A DNA stretch of 64,000 nucleotides from Aureimonas phyllosphaerae (GTDB taxonomy: Bacteria; Pseudomonadota; Alphaproteobacteria; Rhizobiales; Rhizobiaceae), in NCBI RefSeq assembly GCF_900113065.1, contig NZ_FOOA01000004.1, forward strand, positions 62,001 to 126,000. Direction: 5' to 3'. Shown here one piece after another: positions 1-9,702 of this stretch; the stretch's first letter is position 1; the number at the start of each line of letters is the position of its first letter. The notes beneath the pieces are model-generated. The model was not told the origin of the DNA. It saw only the letters and a program-made list of their open reading frames with translations, and searched no databases. The translations under genes were made by a program, and so were the position numbers.

Positions 1-73
1 CCCTCTTCCCTGCCGCCCGCATTCGCCCCTGCCATGACAGGATCGCGCCGCCGACAGCAAGGGCTGCGGGGCC

Positions 74-2341
74 TCAGAGGAAGCTTTGCGGATCGATGTC
101 GATCTGGACGTGGACCGAGCCGCGCGGTTTCGGCGCGGCCGCGATCATCGCGCGCAGGAACGCCTGGAGCGGCGCGCGCCGGCCGCCCTGTGCCAGGAGC
201 CGGAAGCGGTGGCGCCCGCGCACCAGCCCGAGCGGCGCCTCGGCCGGGCCGAGCACCTCGAGCCCCATATCCTGCGGTGCGGCGCGGGCGAGTTCGCGCC
301 CGTGCTCCTCCGCTTCGCGGCGCGTGTCGGCCGAGACGATCAGCGCGGCGAGCCGGCCGAAGGGCGGCAGCCCCGCGCGCTGGCGCTCATGGGCCTCGCG
401 GTCGTAGAAGCGGTCGGGATCGGCCGCGACCAGCGCCTGCATCACCGGATGCTCCGGACTCCAAGTCTGGATCATGCCGCGGCTCGGAAGCCCCGAGCGC
501 CCCGCCCGGCCCGTCACCTGGTGGAGGAGCTGAAAGGTGCGCTCGGCCGCGCGCGGGTCGCCGTTGGCAAGGCCGAGGTCGGCGTCCACCGCGCCGACCA
601 GCGTCATCAGCGGAAAGTGATGGCCCTTGGCGACGAGTTGCGTGCCGATCACGATGTCGGCCTCGCCGTCGGCCACCGCGTCGAGTTCGCGTCGCAGCCG
701 CCGCGCGCCGCCCGGAAGGTCGGACGACAGGAGAATCGTGCGTGCGTCCGGAAACGTCTCCAGCATCTCCTCGGCGATGCGCTCGACCCCCGGCCCGCAG
801 GCCACGAGATGGTCGAGCGTGCCGCAGGACGGGCAGCTTTCCGGGCGGTGCTGCGCGTGGCCGCAGTGGTGGCATTGCAGGGTGCCGCGCAGGCGATGGT
901 CGACCAGCCAGGCCGAACACTGCGAGCACTGGAAGCGATGGCCGCAGGCACGGCAGAGCGTCAGCGGCGCGTAGCCGCGGCGGTTGAGGAAGAGGAGCGC
1001 CTGCTCGCCGCGCTTCACCGTTTCTTCGATCGCGGTCAGGAGCACCGGCGACAGGAAGCGGCCGCGCGCCGGCGGGTGGCGTCGCAGGTCGACCAGCGAG
1101 AGATCCGGCAGCGCGGCGTCGGCGAAGCGGCGGCCGAGCGGCACGTGGGCGTAGCGACCGGTGCGCGCGTTGACGCGGCTTTCGAGCGAAGGCGTGGCGG
1201 AGGCGAGGATCACCGGGCAGCCCCCCTCCCGTCCCCGCACCACGGCCATGTCGCGGGCGTGGTAGAAGGTCCGGTCCTCCTGCTTGTAGGCGGGGTCATG
1301 CTCCTCGTCGACGATGACGAGGCCGAGGTCGGGAAAGGGCAGGAAGAGCGCGGACCGCGCCCCGGCGACGACCCTGACGCGGCCCTCGGCCACCTGCCGC
1401 CACACCTTCTCGCGCATGCGCGGCGGCACATCGGAATGCCACTGCGCCGGCTCGGCGCCGAAGCGCTGATGAAAGCGGTCGATGAAGCTCTGGGTCAGCG
1501 CGATCTCGGGCAGGAGGATCAGCACCTGACGCCCTTTGTCGAGGGCGCGCGCCACCGCCTCGAAATAGACCTCGGTCTTGCCCGATCCGGTGACGCCTTC
1601 GAGCAGCGAGACCGAGAAGCCGCCCGCCTCCACGGGCGCGATCAGTCGGTCGGAGGCCTCGCGCTGATCGGGCGTCAGTTCGGCGCGGCCGTGCGCGGTG
1701 TCGGGCGCGGGGACGGCCGGATGCGGCGGCAGGGACACAGGCTCGAGCGCGCCGACCTTGACGAGGCCGTCGACGACGGAAACGGCGACGCCGGAGGCGT
1801 TCGCCAAGCCCGAACGCGTCCATTCGGGCGATTGCGCCAGCGTATCGAGGACGCGCTGGCGCGTCGGCGTCATGCGCGGCGGCAGGACACCGGTCGCGCG
1901 CAAGCCGTCCACGTGCGGCTCCGGATCGAAGGCGACCGGCGCCCGCAGCACCATGCGCGCCACGAGGCCGGGCGGCGAAATCGTGTAGTCGGCGACCCAG
2001 TCGATGAAGCGCCGCATCGTGGCGTCGAGCGGAGGGCAGTCGAAGACATGGGTGATCGCCCGCAGCTTCCGGGCGTCCACCGGATCGGTCGGCTGGTCCC
2101 AGACGACGCCCGCCACCTGCCGCGGCCCGAGCGGCACCTGCACGATCGAGCCGGGCTCGACCGACATCCCCTCCGGCACACGGTAGGAATAGGGACGCTC
2201 CGCCGGCAGGGGCACCAGCACCGGCACGACCTTCGGTCCGCCGGGAAGCGCGTCCGGCGCGAACAGGAGGTCGGTGAACGGGGCGGGGGAGTGATCCAAG
2301 CGGGTGCCGTTGCGGAAACCAGGAAAAATCGGCGCTCGCAA
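74..2341 (-). CDS. priA: Primosomal protein N' (replication restart helicase PriA)
   Basis: 3'-to-5' DNA helicase that recognises stalled or repaired forks and reloads the replisome in the cytoplasm. Seen in the protein: an N-terminal DNA-binding region, Walker A GVTGSGKT near residue 249, the DEEH box near 345, and a zinc-binding region with four CxxC pairs (CRAC, CSQC, CHHC, CPSC) near 460-510. The first possible start at 2341 is TTG. A second TTG at 2299 gives a protein beginning with DHSPAPF, which looks closer to rhizobial PriA N-termini, so the start is uncertain. The family assignment is secure. It diverges from the transaldolase gene, with about 190 bp shared between them. Confidence 0.96.
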   Translation of the reverse strand: MRAPIFPGFRNGTRLDHSPAPFTDLLFAPDALPGGPKVVPVLVPLPAERPYSYRVPEGMSVEPGSIVQVPLGPRQVAGVVWDQPTDPVDARKLRAITHVFDCPPLDATMRRFIDWVADYTISPPGLVARMVLRAPVAFDPEPHVDGLRATGVLPPRMTPTRQRVLDTLAQSPEWTRSGLANASGVAVSVVDGLVKVGALEPVSLPPHPAVPAPDTAHGRAELTPDQREASDRLIAPVEAGGFSVSLLEGVTGSGKTEVYFEAVARALDKGRQVLILLPEIALTQSFIDRFHQRFGAEPAQWHSDVPPRMREKVWRQVAEGRVRVVAGARSALFLPFPDLGLVIVDEEHDPAYKQEDRTFYHARDMAVVRGREGGCPVILASATPSLESRVNARTGRYAHVPLGRRFADAALPDLSLVDLRRHPPARGRFLSPVLLTAIEETVKRGEQALLFLNRRGYAPLTLCRACGHRFQCSQCSAWLVDHRLRGTLQCHHCGHAQHRPESCPSCGTLDHLVACGPGVERIAEEMLETFPDARTILLSSDLPGGARRLRRELDAVADGEADIVIGTQLVAKGHHFPLMTLVGAVDADLGLANGDPRAAERTFQLLHQVTGRAGRSGLPSRGMIQTWSPEHPVMQALVAADPDRFYDREAHERQRAGLPPFGRLAALIVSADTRREAEEHGRELARAAPQDMGLEVLGPAEAPLGLVRGRHRFRLLAQGGRRAPLQAFLRAMIAAAPKPRGSVHVQIDIDPQSFL

Positions 2342-2532
2342 TCGGGCGCCGTGCCCCCCATATCGTTCTTCACGCGGTGCGATGAAAGGGTCTTGGGCGG
2401 GGCCGGGGGCGGCTGATTCCCGCTTGCTTCCGATACCGGGTCCTATACACCACCAGACATCAGGATCGACGGCGGCGCCGTCGGCCCCATGGGAGGGGCT
2501 GGCCGTCCGCCGGTGAACGAAGGACGAATTTC

Positions 2533-3186
2533 ATGAAATTTTTCGTCGATACGGCCGATATTGCCGAGATCAGGGAACTGCAGGACGCCGGCCTGATCGA
2601 CGGCGTGACCACCAACCCGTCGCTGGTCCTGAAGGCCAACCGGCCGCTGAAGGAACTCCTCAAGGAGATCTGCGAAGTCACCGACGGCCCGGTCTCGGGC
2701 GAGGTCGCCTCGACCGATTTCGACGGCATGATGCGCGAGGGCAAGATCATCGCCGCGATCGCGCCCAACATCGTCGTCAAGCTGCCGCTGACGCTGGACG
2801 GCCTGAAGGCCTGCAAGCGCTTCACCGAGGACGGCATCAAGACCAACGTGACGCTCTGCTTCTCGGCCAACCAGGCGCTGCTCGCGGCGAAGGCCGGCGC
2901 GACCTACATCTCGCCCTTCGTCGGCCGCCTCGACGACATGAACATCGACGGCATGGAGCTGATCTCCGACATCCGCCGCATCTACGACAACTACAGCATC
3001 GAGACCGAGATCCTCGCCGCCTCGATCCGCACGCCGAACCACGTGCGCGAGGCCGCCCTGATCGGCGCCGACGTCGCGACCGTGCCGCCGGCGACCCTCA
3101 AGGCGCTAGTCAAGCACCCGCTCACCGACAACGGCCTCAAGGCCTTCATCGCCGACTGGGCGAAGACCGGCCAGACGATCGAGTAA
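2533..3186 (+). CDS. fsa: Fructose-6-phosphate aldolase / transaldolase-like protein
   Basis: Small (217 aa) class I aldolase of the MipB/TalC transaldolase subfamily, acting on C3-C7 sugar phosphates in or beside the pentose phosphate pathway. Seen: the N-terminal FFVDTAD motif, TTNPSL near residue 26, and the Schiff-base lysine at K83 in VVKLPL. The length is that of the short FSA/TalC subgroup, not the ~320-aa classical transaldolases. AAGGA precedes the ATG at a good distance. Known family members are annotated either as FSA or as transaldolase, and sequence alone does not separate the two activities here. A strong hairpin terminator follows. Confidence 0.93.
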   Translation: MKFFVDTADIAEIRELQDAGLIDGVTTNPSLVLKANRPLKELLKEICEVTDGPVSGEVASTDFDGMMREGKIIAAIAPNIVVKLPLTLDGLKACKRFTEDGIKTNVTLCFSANQALLAAKAGATYISPFVGRLDDMNIDGMELISDIRRIYDNYSIETEILAASIRTPNHVREAALIGADVATVPPATLKALVKHPLTDNGLKAFIADWAKTGQTIE

Positions 3187-3208
3187 GCTCCGCCCAACGC
3201 GGACCAAC

Positions 3209-3244
3209 AAAAAAGGGCGGCTCGCGAGAGCCGCCCTTTTTCGT
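3209..3244. terminator. Bidirectional intrinsic terminator between fsa and dps
   Basis: A perfect stem (AAAAGGGCGGCTC, a GCGA tetraloop, then GAGCCGCCCTTTT) is flanked by A and T runs, so it can act on both the fsa transcript and the convergent dps transcript. Confidence 0.9.
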
Positions 3245-3288
3245 GCGCGCCGTCCGGGGAGGAGGACGTCCGGCGCGCGGGGGATCGA

Positions 3289-3792
3289 TCAGGCGTGCTG
3301 GAAGTGGCTTTCCAGGAAGTAGAGCGACTTGTCGATGCCGCGACCAACTTCGGTGAAGAGATCGGCGGTCAGGTCGTCGCCCGCCTCGTCCGACTCCTTC
3401 ACGGCGTCCTTCAGGGCGCCGCCCCACTTGGCGTAGCTATCGGCCAGGCGCTTGATGTGGCCCATCAGGTCGACGAGATCGAGCGGATAGGGGTCGAGAA
3501 CGGTCGCCTCGGCCGAGGCCTGCACCGTGCCGCGGGCCTGGCCGCCGAGGGCCGTCAGACGCTCGGCGATCGTGTCGACATACTCCTCGGCTTCCTCGTG
3601 GAGCTTGTCGAACAGGAGGTGGGTTCCGTAGAAGTTGTGACCCTTGACGTTCCAGTGGGCCTGCTTGGCCTGGTAGCTGAGGTCGATGGCCGAGGCCAGG
3701 TGCACCTGCAGAAGCTCGATCATCGAGCGGCGCAGATTCTCGTTCAAGGTGTTCTTGGTCGGATGGATCGGGGTCTTGCCCTGCTTGGCCAT
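3289..3792 (-). CDS. dps: DNA starvation/stationary phase protection protein Dps
   Basis: Ferritin-like mini-ferritin that oxidises and stores iron and shields DNA from peroxide; the family forms dodecamers. Seen: the ferroxidase signature KQAHWNVKG...LFDKLHEEAEEYVDTIAER, with its conserved His, Asp and Glu residues near positions 45-75. I place the start at the ATG at 3792 (MAKQGKTP, 167 aa) because CAGGAG lies at the right distance upstream; an in-frame ATG at 3813 is possible but has no such site. The Lys-rich N-terminus could help DNA binding. The gene is monocistronic, convergent with fsa, and separated from the upstream msrA by about 110 bp. Confidence 0.94.
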   Translation of the reverse strand: MAKQGKTPIHPTKNTLNENLRRSMIELLQVHLASAIDLSYQAKQAHWNVKGHNFYGTHLLFDKLHEEAEEYVDTIAERLTALGGQARGTVQASAEATVLDPYPLDLVDLMGHIKRLADSYAKWGGALKDAVKESDEAGDDLTADLFTEVGRGIDKSLYFLESHFQHA

Positions 3793-3900
3793 CGAAGTCT
3801 CCTGAGCCCGCATACAAAGCCGGCGCGCAAACGCACGCCGGTCGCGTCGGGGCAGTTACGCGCGGGGGTCGGATTCGGTTCCCTCACGCGGCACACCGCC

Positions 3901-4524
3901 TCAGTCGAGCTTGGCCGTCAGCTCGGCCTGCGCCTTGGCGCCCCAGACGGCCTTCACCGCGGCATCGCGTCCGCAGCCGATCCGGTAACGCTTGTAATGG
4001 CCGGGATTCTTTCGGGCGTAGTCCTGATGGTAGTCCTCGGCGGGGTAGAACTCGGCCGCCGGCAGCACCGCCGTCGCGACCTTCTTTCCCAGCTCCTTCT
4101 GGACCGCCGCCTTGCTGGCCTCGGCCGTCTTCATCTGCCCGTCGCCGATCGCGAAGACGGCGGTGCGGTAGGAGTCGCCGCGGTCGCAGAACTGGCCGCC
4201 TGCGTCGGTCGGATCGATCGAATGCCAGTAGGCTTGGAGCAGCTGGTCGTAGGTGATCTTCGCCGGGTCGTAGGTGACCTTCACCGCCTCGTAGTGCCCG
4301 GTCGTCTCGGTGACGACGTCCTGATAGGTCGGGTTCTTCAGATGGCCGCCGGTGTAGCCCGACACGGTCTTCGTCACGCCGGGAACCCGGTCGAGATCGG
4401 TTTCCATCGACCAGAAGCAACCGCCGGCAAGGATCGCCTCGTCGGCCTGCGCGGCGATCGGGGTGAGGACAGCAAAAAGGCCGAGCGCGAGAACGCCCGG
4501 CCGCAGGAAGGATGAACGCGTCAT
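3901..4524 (-). CDS. msrA: Peptide-methionine (S)-S-oxide reductase MsrA, predicted exported
   Basis: Repairs oxidised methionine in proteins by reducing the S-sulfoxide. Seen: the catalytic GCFW motif, the downstream GYxGG-type segment, and a C-terminal cysteine (YRIGCGRD) that could act as the resolving thiol. Starting at the ATG at 4524 (GGAGA upstream) gives 207 aa with a classic Sec signal peptide ending AQA before DEAILAGG, so the mature enzyme should work in the periplasm, whereas most MsrA proteins are cytosolic. No msrB lies nearby. An ATG at 4557 would only add a short tail before the signal peptide and seems less likely. Confidence 0.93.
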   Translation of the reverse strand: MTRSSFLRPGVLALGLFAVLTPIAAQADEAILAGGCFWSMETDLDRVPGVTKTVSGYTGGHLKNPTYQDVVTETTGHYEAVKVTYDPAKITYDQLLQAYWHSIDPTDAGGQFCDRGDSYRTAVFAIGDGQMKTAEASKAAVQKELGKKVATAVLPAAEFYPAEDYHQDYARKNPGHYKRYRIGCGRDAAVKAVWGAKAQAELTAKLD

Positions 4525-4596
4525 CGATGGGTCTCCGCGGGGGTTCGGCACCTTCAACTACGGCGCGCCGAACCCGGCGGATGCAAGGCGTGCCGA

Positions 4597-5376
4597 TTAA
4601 ACCCGGCGCTCGACCATCATCTTCTTGATCTCGGCAATCGCCTTGGCGGGGTTCAGGCCCTTCGGGCAGGCCTGCGTGCAGTTCATGATCGTGTGGCAGC
4701 GGTAGAGGCGGAACGGATCCTCAAGGTTGTCGAGGCGCTCGCCGGTCGCCTCGTCGCGCGAGTCGATCAGCCAGCGATAGGCCTGGAGCAGAACCGCTGG
4801 GCCGAGATAGCGGTCGCCGTTCCACCAGTAGCTCGGGCACGAGGTCTGGCAGCAGAAGCACAGGATGCACTCGTAGAGCCCGTCAAGCTTCTCACGGTCC
4901 TCGTGGCTCTGGCGCCACTCCTTCTCGGGCTCCGGCGTTTCGGTCTTCAGCCAGGGCTCGATCGAGCGCAGCTGCGCGTAAGGCACGGTGAGGTCGGGCA
5001 CGAGGTCCTTGACCACCGGCATGTGCGGCAGCGGATAGACCTTCACCGCGCCCTTCACCTCGTCCATGCCCTTGGTACAGGCGAGCGTGTTGGAGCCGTC
5101 GATGTTCATCGCGCAGGAGCCGCAGATACCTTCGCGACAGGAGCGGCGCAGCGTGAGGGTCGAATCGACCTTGTTCTTGATCCAGAGGAGCGCGTCGAGC
5201 ACCATCGGGCCGCAGTCGTCGGTGTTGACGTAGAACGTGTCGACGCGCGGGTTCTGGCCGTCGTCCGGCGACCAGCGATAGACGCCGAACTCGCGCACGT
5301 TCTTGGCGCCGGCGGGCTTCGGCCAGACCTTGCCCTTCTGGACGGTGGAGTTCTTGGGGAGCGTGAGTTCGACCAT
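4597..5376 (-). CDS. sdhB: Succinate dehydrogenase iron-sulfur subunit SdhB
   Basis: Electron-transfer subunit of complex II (259 aa) on the cytoplasmic face of the inner membrane, passing electrons from SdhA to quinone. All three cluster motifs are visible: [2Fe-2S] CREGICGSC, [4Fe-4S] [11 protein letters not shown] and [3Fe-4S] [12 protein letters not shown]. It follows sdhC, sdhD and sdhA on the same strand, but two unrelated genes and a 145-bp gap lie between sdhA and sdhB. It may therefore have its own promoter in 5377-5521. That gap holds a short palindrome (CGGTTAAACCG, 5466-5476) of unknown meaning. Confidence 0.97.
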   Translation of the reverse strand: MVELTLPKNSTVQKGKVWPKPAGAKNVREFGVYRWSPDDGQNPRVDTFYVNTDDCGPMVLDALLWIKNKVDSTLTLRRSCREGICGSCAMNIDGSNTLACTKGMDEVKGAVKVYPLPHMPVVKDLVPDLTVPYAQLRSIEPWLKTETPEPEKEWRQSHEDREKLDGLYECILCFCCQTSCPSYWWNGDRYLGPAVLLQAYRWLIDSRDEATGERLDNLEDPFRLYRCHTIMNCTQACPKGLNPAKAIAEIKKMMVERRV

Positions 5377-5521
5377 GGCCGGGTCCTGGACAGGGGATGC
5401 GCGTCTTTAGAATGGGGCTAAACACGAATGCGCGGGCAGCGCAACACACCACGGTGTCGCCCCCGCGGTTAAACCGTTTGTATGTCGGCGCCGGTCTGCA
5501 CCGGCCCCACGGCATTCCCGT

Positions 5522-6688
5522 TCACGGCTGGACGATCACCGGGAACGGGCCGAAGCGCGTCGGCTTGCCGACCTCCTCGGCGACTTCGGCCAGCACCGCC
5601 GCATGCGTCCCCGCCGCGACGAGGCCTGCAGCCTCCGCATGGGCGCTGGCCGCCTCCAGCGTCCGGCCAAGGGTCGTCGGAACGCCGGCCGCCTCGATGC
5701 GCTTCAGCTCGCGCTCCACCTCGGTCGACACGTCTCCCTCGGGTCGCACGTCATGGATGTGCACGGCGAGGACGCGTCCGGGATGGCGCTCCACGGCGGA
5801 CGCATAGACCGTCGCGTCCTTCTGGCCGCTGTCGCCGATCAGTACAAACTTGAGGTCGGGATAATCGGCCATCAGTTCGTCGATCGCGCCGTCCTTGTGG
5901 CTGCGGTGGCGCCGCAGCAGCCAGCCGAGCGCGTCGTCGGACAGGGAGCGCAGGAGCATCGGACCAGCCGGGATGTTCTTCTGCGCCATGAAGCGCTCGA
6001 AGATATCCGACAGGTTCCAGGGACTGGACGAGACGTAGAAGACCGGGTTGGTCTCGGGTCCCGCCGCGCCGTCGCAAAGGGCGCGGTAGAACTCCGAGAC
6101 ACCGGGGAAGGCCGCGCGGGCTTCGGGCGAATTGGCCGTGACGATCCGCCAGTGGCGCAGCATCTTGAAGGCGCCGGTGTGAATGATCGTATCGTCGATG
6201 TCCGAAATGACGCCGAAGCGCGCGGCGGGCGAGACGACGCGCGCCCTGCCCTCGGCATCCACCGGCGCAAAATCGTAGCCCTTCGCCGTTTCGAGATGGA
6301 AGCGGACCGGCGTCCAGGGCGCGGCATCCTCGCCGAGATGAGCGGTCTCGATATCGAGCCGGACATAGCCCTCCCGGTCGCTGAGGAGGACGCCGGAGCC
6401 CGCCGGCCCCTCGTATCGCACCCGAGCCGTCCCGATCTCGTCGGTCTCGTAGCGCTTGAAGGTCAGCCAGAGATTGCGCAGCGTGGAATTGGAATGGGGG
6501 GCGTCGAAGACGCCTTCGTCCTCCAGGACGCGCCCGAGGATCTGCAGCCGCCCGCGTGCGACGCGTCCGGGGTAGACGACCAGCATCGGCCGATCCGTCA
6601 GTCCGACTGCACGCTTGACCCTGAAGCGCAGGACCCGGCTGCGGCGAAGAATGTGCCGGCCCAGCCCGCGCAACATGTCCGATTTCAT
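5522..6688 (-). CDS. App1-type phosphatidate phosphatase domain protein (DUF2183)
   Basis: A 388-aa protein with the App1/DUF2183 catalytic domain, a HAD-like fold that in yeast App1 dephosphorylates phosphatidate. Seen: motif I DIDDTIIHTG, SSSPWNL in the motif II position, and IGDSGQKD as the acidic metal-binding motif. The N-terminal ~150 residues resemble the accessory region of bacterial members. The start is the ATG at 6688; longer versions run into the neighbouring gene and read as low-quality sequence. The substrate in bacteria is not established, so a role in lipid metabolism is inference. It sits between sdhA and sdhB without an obvious functional link. Confidence 0.85.
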   Translation of the reverse strand: MKSDMLRGLGRHILRRSRVLRFRVKRAVGLTDRPMLVVYPGRVARGRLQILGRVLEDEGVFDAPHSNSTLRNLWLTFKRYETDEIGTARVRYEGPAGSGVLLSDREGYVRLDIETAHLGEDAAPWTPVRFHLETAKGYDFAPVDAEGRARVVSPAARFGVISDIDDTIIHTGAFKMLRHWRIVTANSPEARAAFPGVSEFYRALCDGAAGPETNPVFYVSSSPWNLSDIFERFMAQKNIPAGPMLLRSLSDDALGWLLRRHRSHKDGAIDELMADYPDLKFVLIGDSGQKDATVYASAVERHPGRVLAVHIHDVRPEGDVSTEVERELKRIEAAGVPTTLGRTLEAASAHAEAAGLVAAGTHAAVLAEVAEEVGKPTRFGPFPVIVQP

Positions 6689-6755
6689 ACCACCCGCGAT
6701 AGCAAAGCGCGCTGGCGGCGGGAAGCGGCGGCGCGTCGGCGGATGATTTGGGCAG

Positions 6756-7463
6756 CTATTTGTTTTCGTCGAGCAGTCTTCTGATCGCTTCCGAGTTTCC
6801 GAGCATCGCGGCATCCCGGTCGGGCTGAGCCCAACTGACGAAATCGGACATGATCCGACCGGTCGATATCTCGAACGCGTCGACGAGGTACCCACCTCTC
6901 GCGAGAACCAGAATGCGTTCATTGCCGCTGAGAAGCAGATGCGGGTTGGAGAGATAAGACCCGTCTTCGGAATAGTTCATCTCGATCCCTGTCCCGAACC
7001 GGGTCAAGAATAGGGAATAGGCGCACGGCGCCCGCCAAATTTCGAAGACGATATCGATGCTTGCAGGACTTACGCCCAAAACGAAGCATCCAGCTTCTCG
7101 ACCGCAGACGGGGTCGGGAAAATTCGCTGCGAACAATTGTCCGGACTGGAGGGTCAGGATGACAAGCGGGGCGTTCAACGCAGGCCCGAGCAAAAACCGC
7201 CAGCGCCGATGTTCGAGCGTCATCACCAGCGAGAGGCCCATCGCGACCGCGATCGTTATGAATCCCGCATGGAAGAGCAGGAACTCGGTCGAAATGCGCC
7301 CCTTCCAACTCGGCGGAGGGTGGGCCGTAAAACTATTGAACGCCGCCACGAGCGCCGCACCGATCAGCGCCCAACCGACCAGATACAGAATTGGGCGCCA
7401 CTTGGTAGCGGCGCCCAATCGATCGTTCAGCCACATGCCGTAGCCGGAAACTCGATCCCTCAC
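6756..7463 (-). CDS. Hypothetical membrane protein, lower-GC gene inserted after sdhA
   Basis: I do not recognise this 235-aa protein. It has three likely membrane segments (about residues 21-45, 60-84 and 88-107) followed by a soluble C-terminal half with several cysteines. The start is GTG at 7463 with a weak AAAGG upstream, only 6 bp after the sdhA stop; an internal ATG (MWLNDRLG) is an alternative. Base composition by eye is clearly lower in GC than the flanking genes and codon use is less biased, suggesting recent acquisition. It is placed to be co-transcribed with sdhCDA. Confidence 0.7.
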   Translation of the reverse strand: MRDRVSGYGMWLNDRLGAATKWRPILYLVGWALIGAALVAAFNSFTAHPPPSWKGRISTEFLLFHAGFITIAVAMGLSLVMTLEHRRWRFLLGPALNAPLVILTLQSGQLFAANFPDPVCGREAGCFVLGVSPASIDIVFEIWRAPCAYSLFLTRFGTGIEMNYSEDGSYLSNPHLLLSGNERILVLARGGYLVDAFEISTGRIMSDFVSWAQPDRDAAMLGNSEAIRRLLDENK

Positions 7464-7469
7464 GTACCT

Positions 7470-9305
7470 TTAGTACACGCGCTTCTTCGGCTGGATGTAC
7501 TCGATCTCGTTTGACATCGTGTAGGTGTGCACCGGCCGGTCCTCCAGCGTCACGGTCTTGGCGACCGTGTCGCAGAAGCTCAGCGTGTGCTTCATCCAGT
7601 TGACGTCGTCGCGGTCGGGGAAATCCTCGCGGGCGTGGGCGCCGCGCGACTCCTGGCGGGCGCGGGCCGAGTCCATGGTCACGACGGCCTGGGCGATCAG
7701 GTTGTCGTATTCCAGCGTCTCGATCAGGTCCGTGTTCCAGATCAGCGAGCGGTCGGTGACGCGAACGTCATCGGACGCCTTCCAGACCTGGTGGATCTTC
7801 TCGTGGCCTTCCTCGAGAATCTCGCCCGTGCGGAACACGGCGCAGTTCGACTGCATCGTGCGCTGCATGTTGTCGCGAAGCTCGGCGGTGGACGTCGAGC
7901 CCTTGGCGTAGCGGAAGCGATCGAGGCGGGCGAGCGAGTTGTCGCCGGCGTTCGCGGGCAGCGGGGCGTGGCCCTCGCCGGCCGAGACGGTCTCGGCGCA
8001 GCGCAGGCCGGCCGCGCGGCCGAACACCACGAGGTCGATCAGCGAGTTCGAGCCGAGACGGTTGGCCCCGTGCACCGACACGCAGGCCGCCTCGCCGACA
8101 GCCATCAGGCCGGGCACCACCGAGTCCGGGTTGCCGTCGCGCTTGGTCAGCACCTCGCCGTGATAATTCGTCGGGATGCCGCCCATGTTGTAGTGCACCG
8201 TCGGCAGGACCGGGATCGGCTCCTTGGTCACGTCGACGCCCGCGAAGATGCGGGCCGATTCCGAGATACCCGGCAGGCGCTCGTGCAGAATCTTCGGGTC
8301 GAGATGGTCGAGGTGCAGGAAGATGTGGTCCTTGTTCTTGCCGACGCCCCGGCCGTCGCGGATCTCCATGGTCATGGAGCGCGAGACGACGTCGCGGGAG
8401 GCGAGATCCTTGGCGGACGGCGCGTAACGCTCCATGAAGCGCTCGCCTTCCGAGTTGGTGAGGTAGCCGCCCTCGCCGCGCGCCCCTTCCGTGATCAGGC
8501 AGCCCGCGCCGTAGATGCCGGTCGGGTGGAACTGCACGAACTCCATGTCCTGCAGCGGCAGGCCGGCGCGCAGCACCATGGCGTTGCCGTCGCCGGTGCA
8601 GGTGTGGGCGGAGGTCGCCGAGAAGTAGGCGCGGCCATAGCCGCCGGTCGCGAGGATCACCTTCTTCGAACGGAAGCGGTGGATCGAACCGTCGTCCATG
8701 TTGATGGCGACGACGCCGCGGCAGGCGCCCTCCTCGTCCATGATGAGGTCGATCGCGAAGTACTCGATGAAGAACTCGGACGAGTAGCGCAGGCTCTGGC
8801 CGTAGAGCGTGTGCAGGATCGCGTGGCCGGTGCGGTCGGCGGCGGCGCAGGTGCGCTGTGCCGGCGGGCCGTTGCCGAAGTCGGTGGTCATGCCGCCGAA
8901 GGGGCGCTGGTAGATCTTGCCGTCCGTGGTGCGCGAGAAGGGCACGCCGAAGTGCTCGAGCTCGTACACGGCCTTGGGGGCCTCGCGTACCAGATACTCG
9001 ATGGCGTCCTGGTCGCCCAGCCAGTCCGACCCCTTCACGGTGTCGTACATGTGCCAGCGCCAGTTGTCCTCGCCCATGTTGCCGAGCGAGGCGGCGACGC
9101 CGCCTTGCGCCGCCACGGTGTGCGAGCGGGTCGGGAAGACCTTGGTGATGCAGGCGGTCTTCAGGCCGGCCTGGGCCGCGCCGAGCGTGGCGCGGAGGCC
9201 CGCGCCGCCGGCGCCGACGACCACGACGTCGAACGTGTGGTCGATGAAAGTGTAGGCCTTGCCGTTCTGGGCCGGCGCGCTGCGATGGGGCTGGGCAGTC
9301 GCCAT
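7470..9305 (-). CDS. sdhA: Succinate dehydrogenase flavoprotein subunit SdhA
   Basis: Catalytic subunit of complex II (611 aa), oxidising succinate to fumarate with covalently bound FAD. Seen: the dinucleotide-binding [12 protein letters not shown] near residue 28, [10 protein letters not shown] with the FAD-attaching histidine, the [21 protein letters not shown] stretch around the active site (shared with fumarate reductases), and the C-terminal [12 protein letters not shown]. The start is the ATG at 9305 with GGAG 9 bp upstream and only a 5-bp gap from the sdhD stop. Order on this strand is sdhC-sdhD-sdhA, then an unrelated membrane protein gene. Confidence 0.98.
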   Translation of the reverse strand: MATAQPHRSAPAQNGKAYTFIDHTFDVVVVGAGGAGLRATLGAAQAGLKTACITKVFPTRSHTVAAQGGVAASLGNMGEDNWRWHMYDTVKGSDWLGDQDAIEYLVREAPKAVYELEHFGVPFSRTTDGKIYQRPFGGMTTDFGNGPPAQRTCAAADRTGHAILHTLYGQSLRYSSEFFIEYFAIDLIMDEEGACRGVVAINMDDGSIHRFRSKKVILATGGYGRAYFSATSAHTCTGDGNAMVLRAGLPLQDMEFVQFHPTGIYGAGCLITEGARGEGGYLTNSEGERFMERYAPSAKDLASRDVVSRSMTMEIRDGRGVGKNKDHIFLHLDHLDPKILHERLPGISESARIFAGVDVTKEPIPVLPTVHYNMGGIPTNYHGEVLTKRDGNPDSVVPGLMAVGEAACVSVHGANRLGSNSLIDLVVFGRAAGLRCAETVSAGEGHAPLPANAGDNSLARLDRFRYAKGSTSTAELRDNMQRTMQSNCAVFRTGEILEEGHEKIHQVWKASDDVRVTDRSLIWNTDLIETLEYDNLIAQAVVTMDSARARQESRGAHAREDFPDRDDVNWMKHTLSFCDTVAKTVTLEDRPVHTYTMSNEIEYIQPKKRVY

Positions 9306-9310
9306 GGTGT

Positions 9311-9688
9311 TCAGGCTCCGAAGCTCATCTTGACGATCGCGAAAAGGCTCGCCGAGGCGACGAGGACGGCGAAGAAGGTGTTCAGGATGACGAGGGCCAC
9401 CTTCGTGCCGCCGTGGACGTAGTCCTCGATGATGGTCTGCATGCCGAGACGCATGTGGACACACACGGAGATCACGACAAGACCCATCACCAGCCCGACC
9501 AGCGGGTTGGCGAAGGCCGCGCGCACGCCTTCATAGGGTTCGTCGTGCAGCGCGATCAGGAGCACGACGAAGAACGAGATCAGGAAGAGGTTGGCGACGG
9601 CGGTGAGCCGCTGCGTCCAGAAGTGCCCGGTGCCCTCGCCGGCGGCGCCGTAACCCCGGACCCGCTTCAGGGGAGTTCTCATGTCCAT
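9311..9688 (-). CDS. sdhD: Succinate dehydrogenase membrane anchor subunit SdhD
   Basis: A 125-aa hydrophobic anchor carrying part of the heme and quinone site of complex II. Seen: three membrane spans (about residues 31-48, 60-80 and 96-118) and the conserved [13 protein letters not shown] segment, whose histidine is the usual heme ligand position in SdhD. The start at the ATG at 9688 has AAGGTTCC nearby; an ATG two codons later is also possible. It lies 14 bp after sdhC and 5 bp before sdhA. Confidence 0.95.
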   Translation of the reverse strand: MDMRTPLKRVRGYGAAGEGTGHFWTQRLTAVANLFLISFFVVLLIALHDEPYEGVRAAFANPLVGLVMGLVVISVCVHMRLGMQTIIEDYVHGGTKVALVILNTFFAVLVASASLFAIVKMSFGA

Positions 9689-9702
9689 GACGGAACCTTC
9701 CT

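Noticed and set aside
86-2416. A 776-codon open frame antisense to priA
   Set aside because: It mirrors the codon phase of priA in GC-rich DNA, its composition is Arg/Ala/Gly-heavy, and no family motif is visible; priA itself is certain.
5377-5521. The CGGTTAAACCG palindrome as a known operator
   Set aside because: The match is short and I know of no regulator with this exact site; it is reported only as part of the gap before sdhB.
7527-9422. A 631-codon open frame antisense to sdhA
   Set aside because: Same artefact: a shadow of sdhA with low-complexity sequence and no motif.
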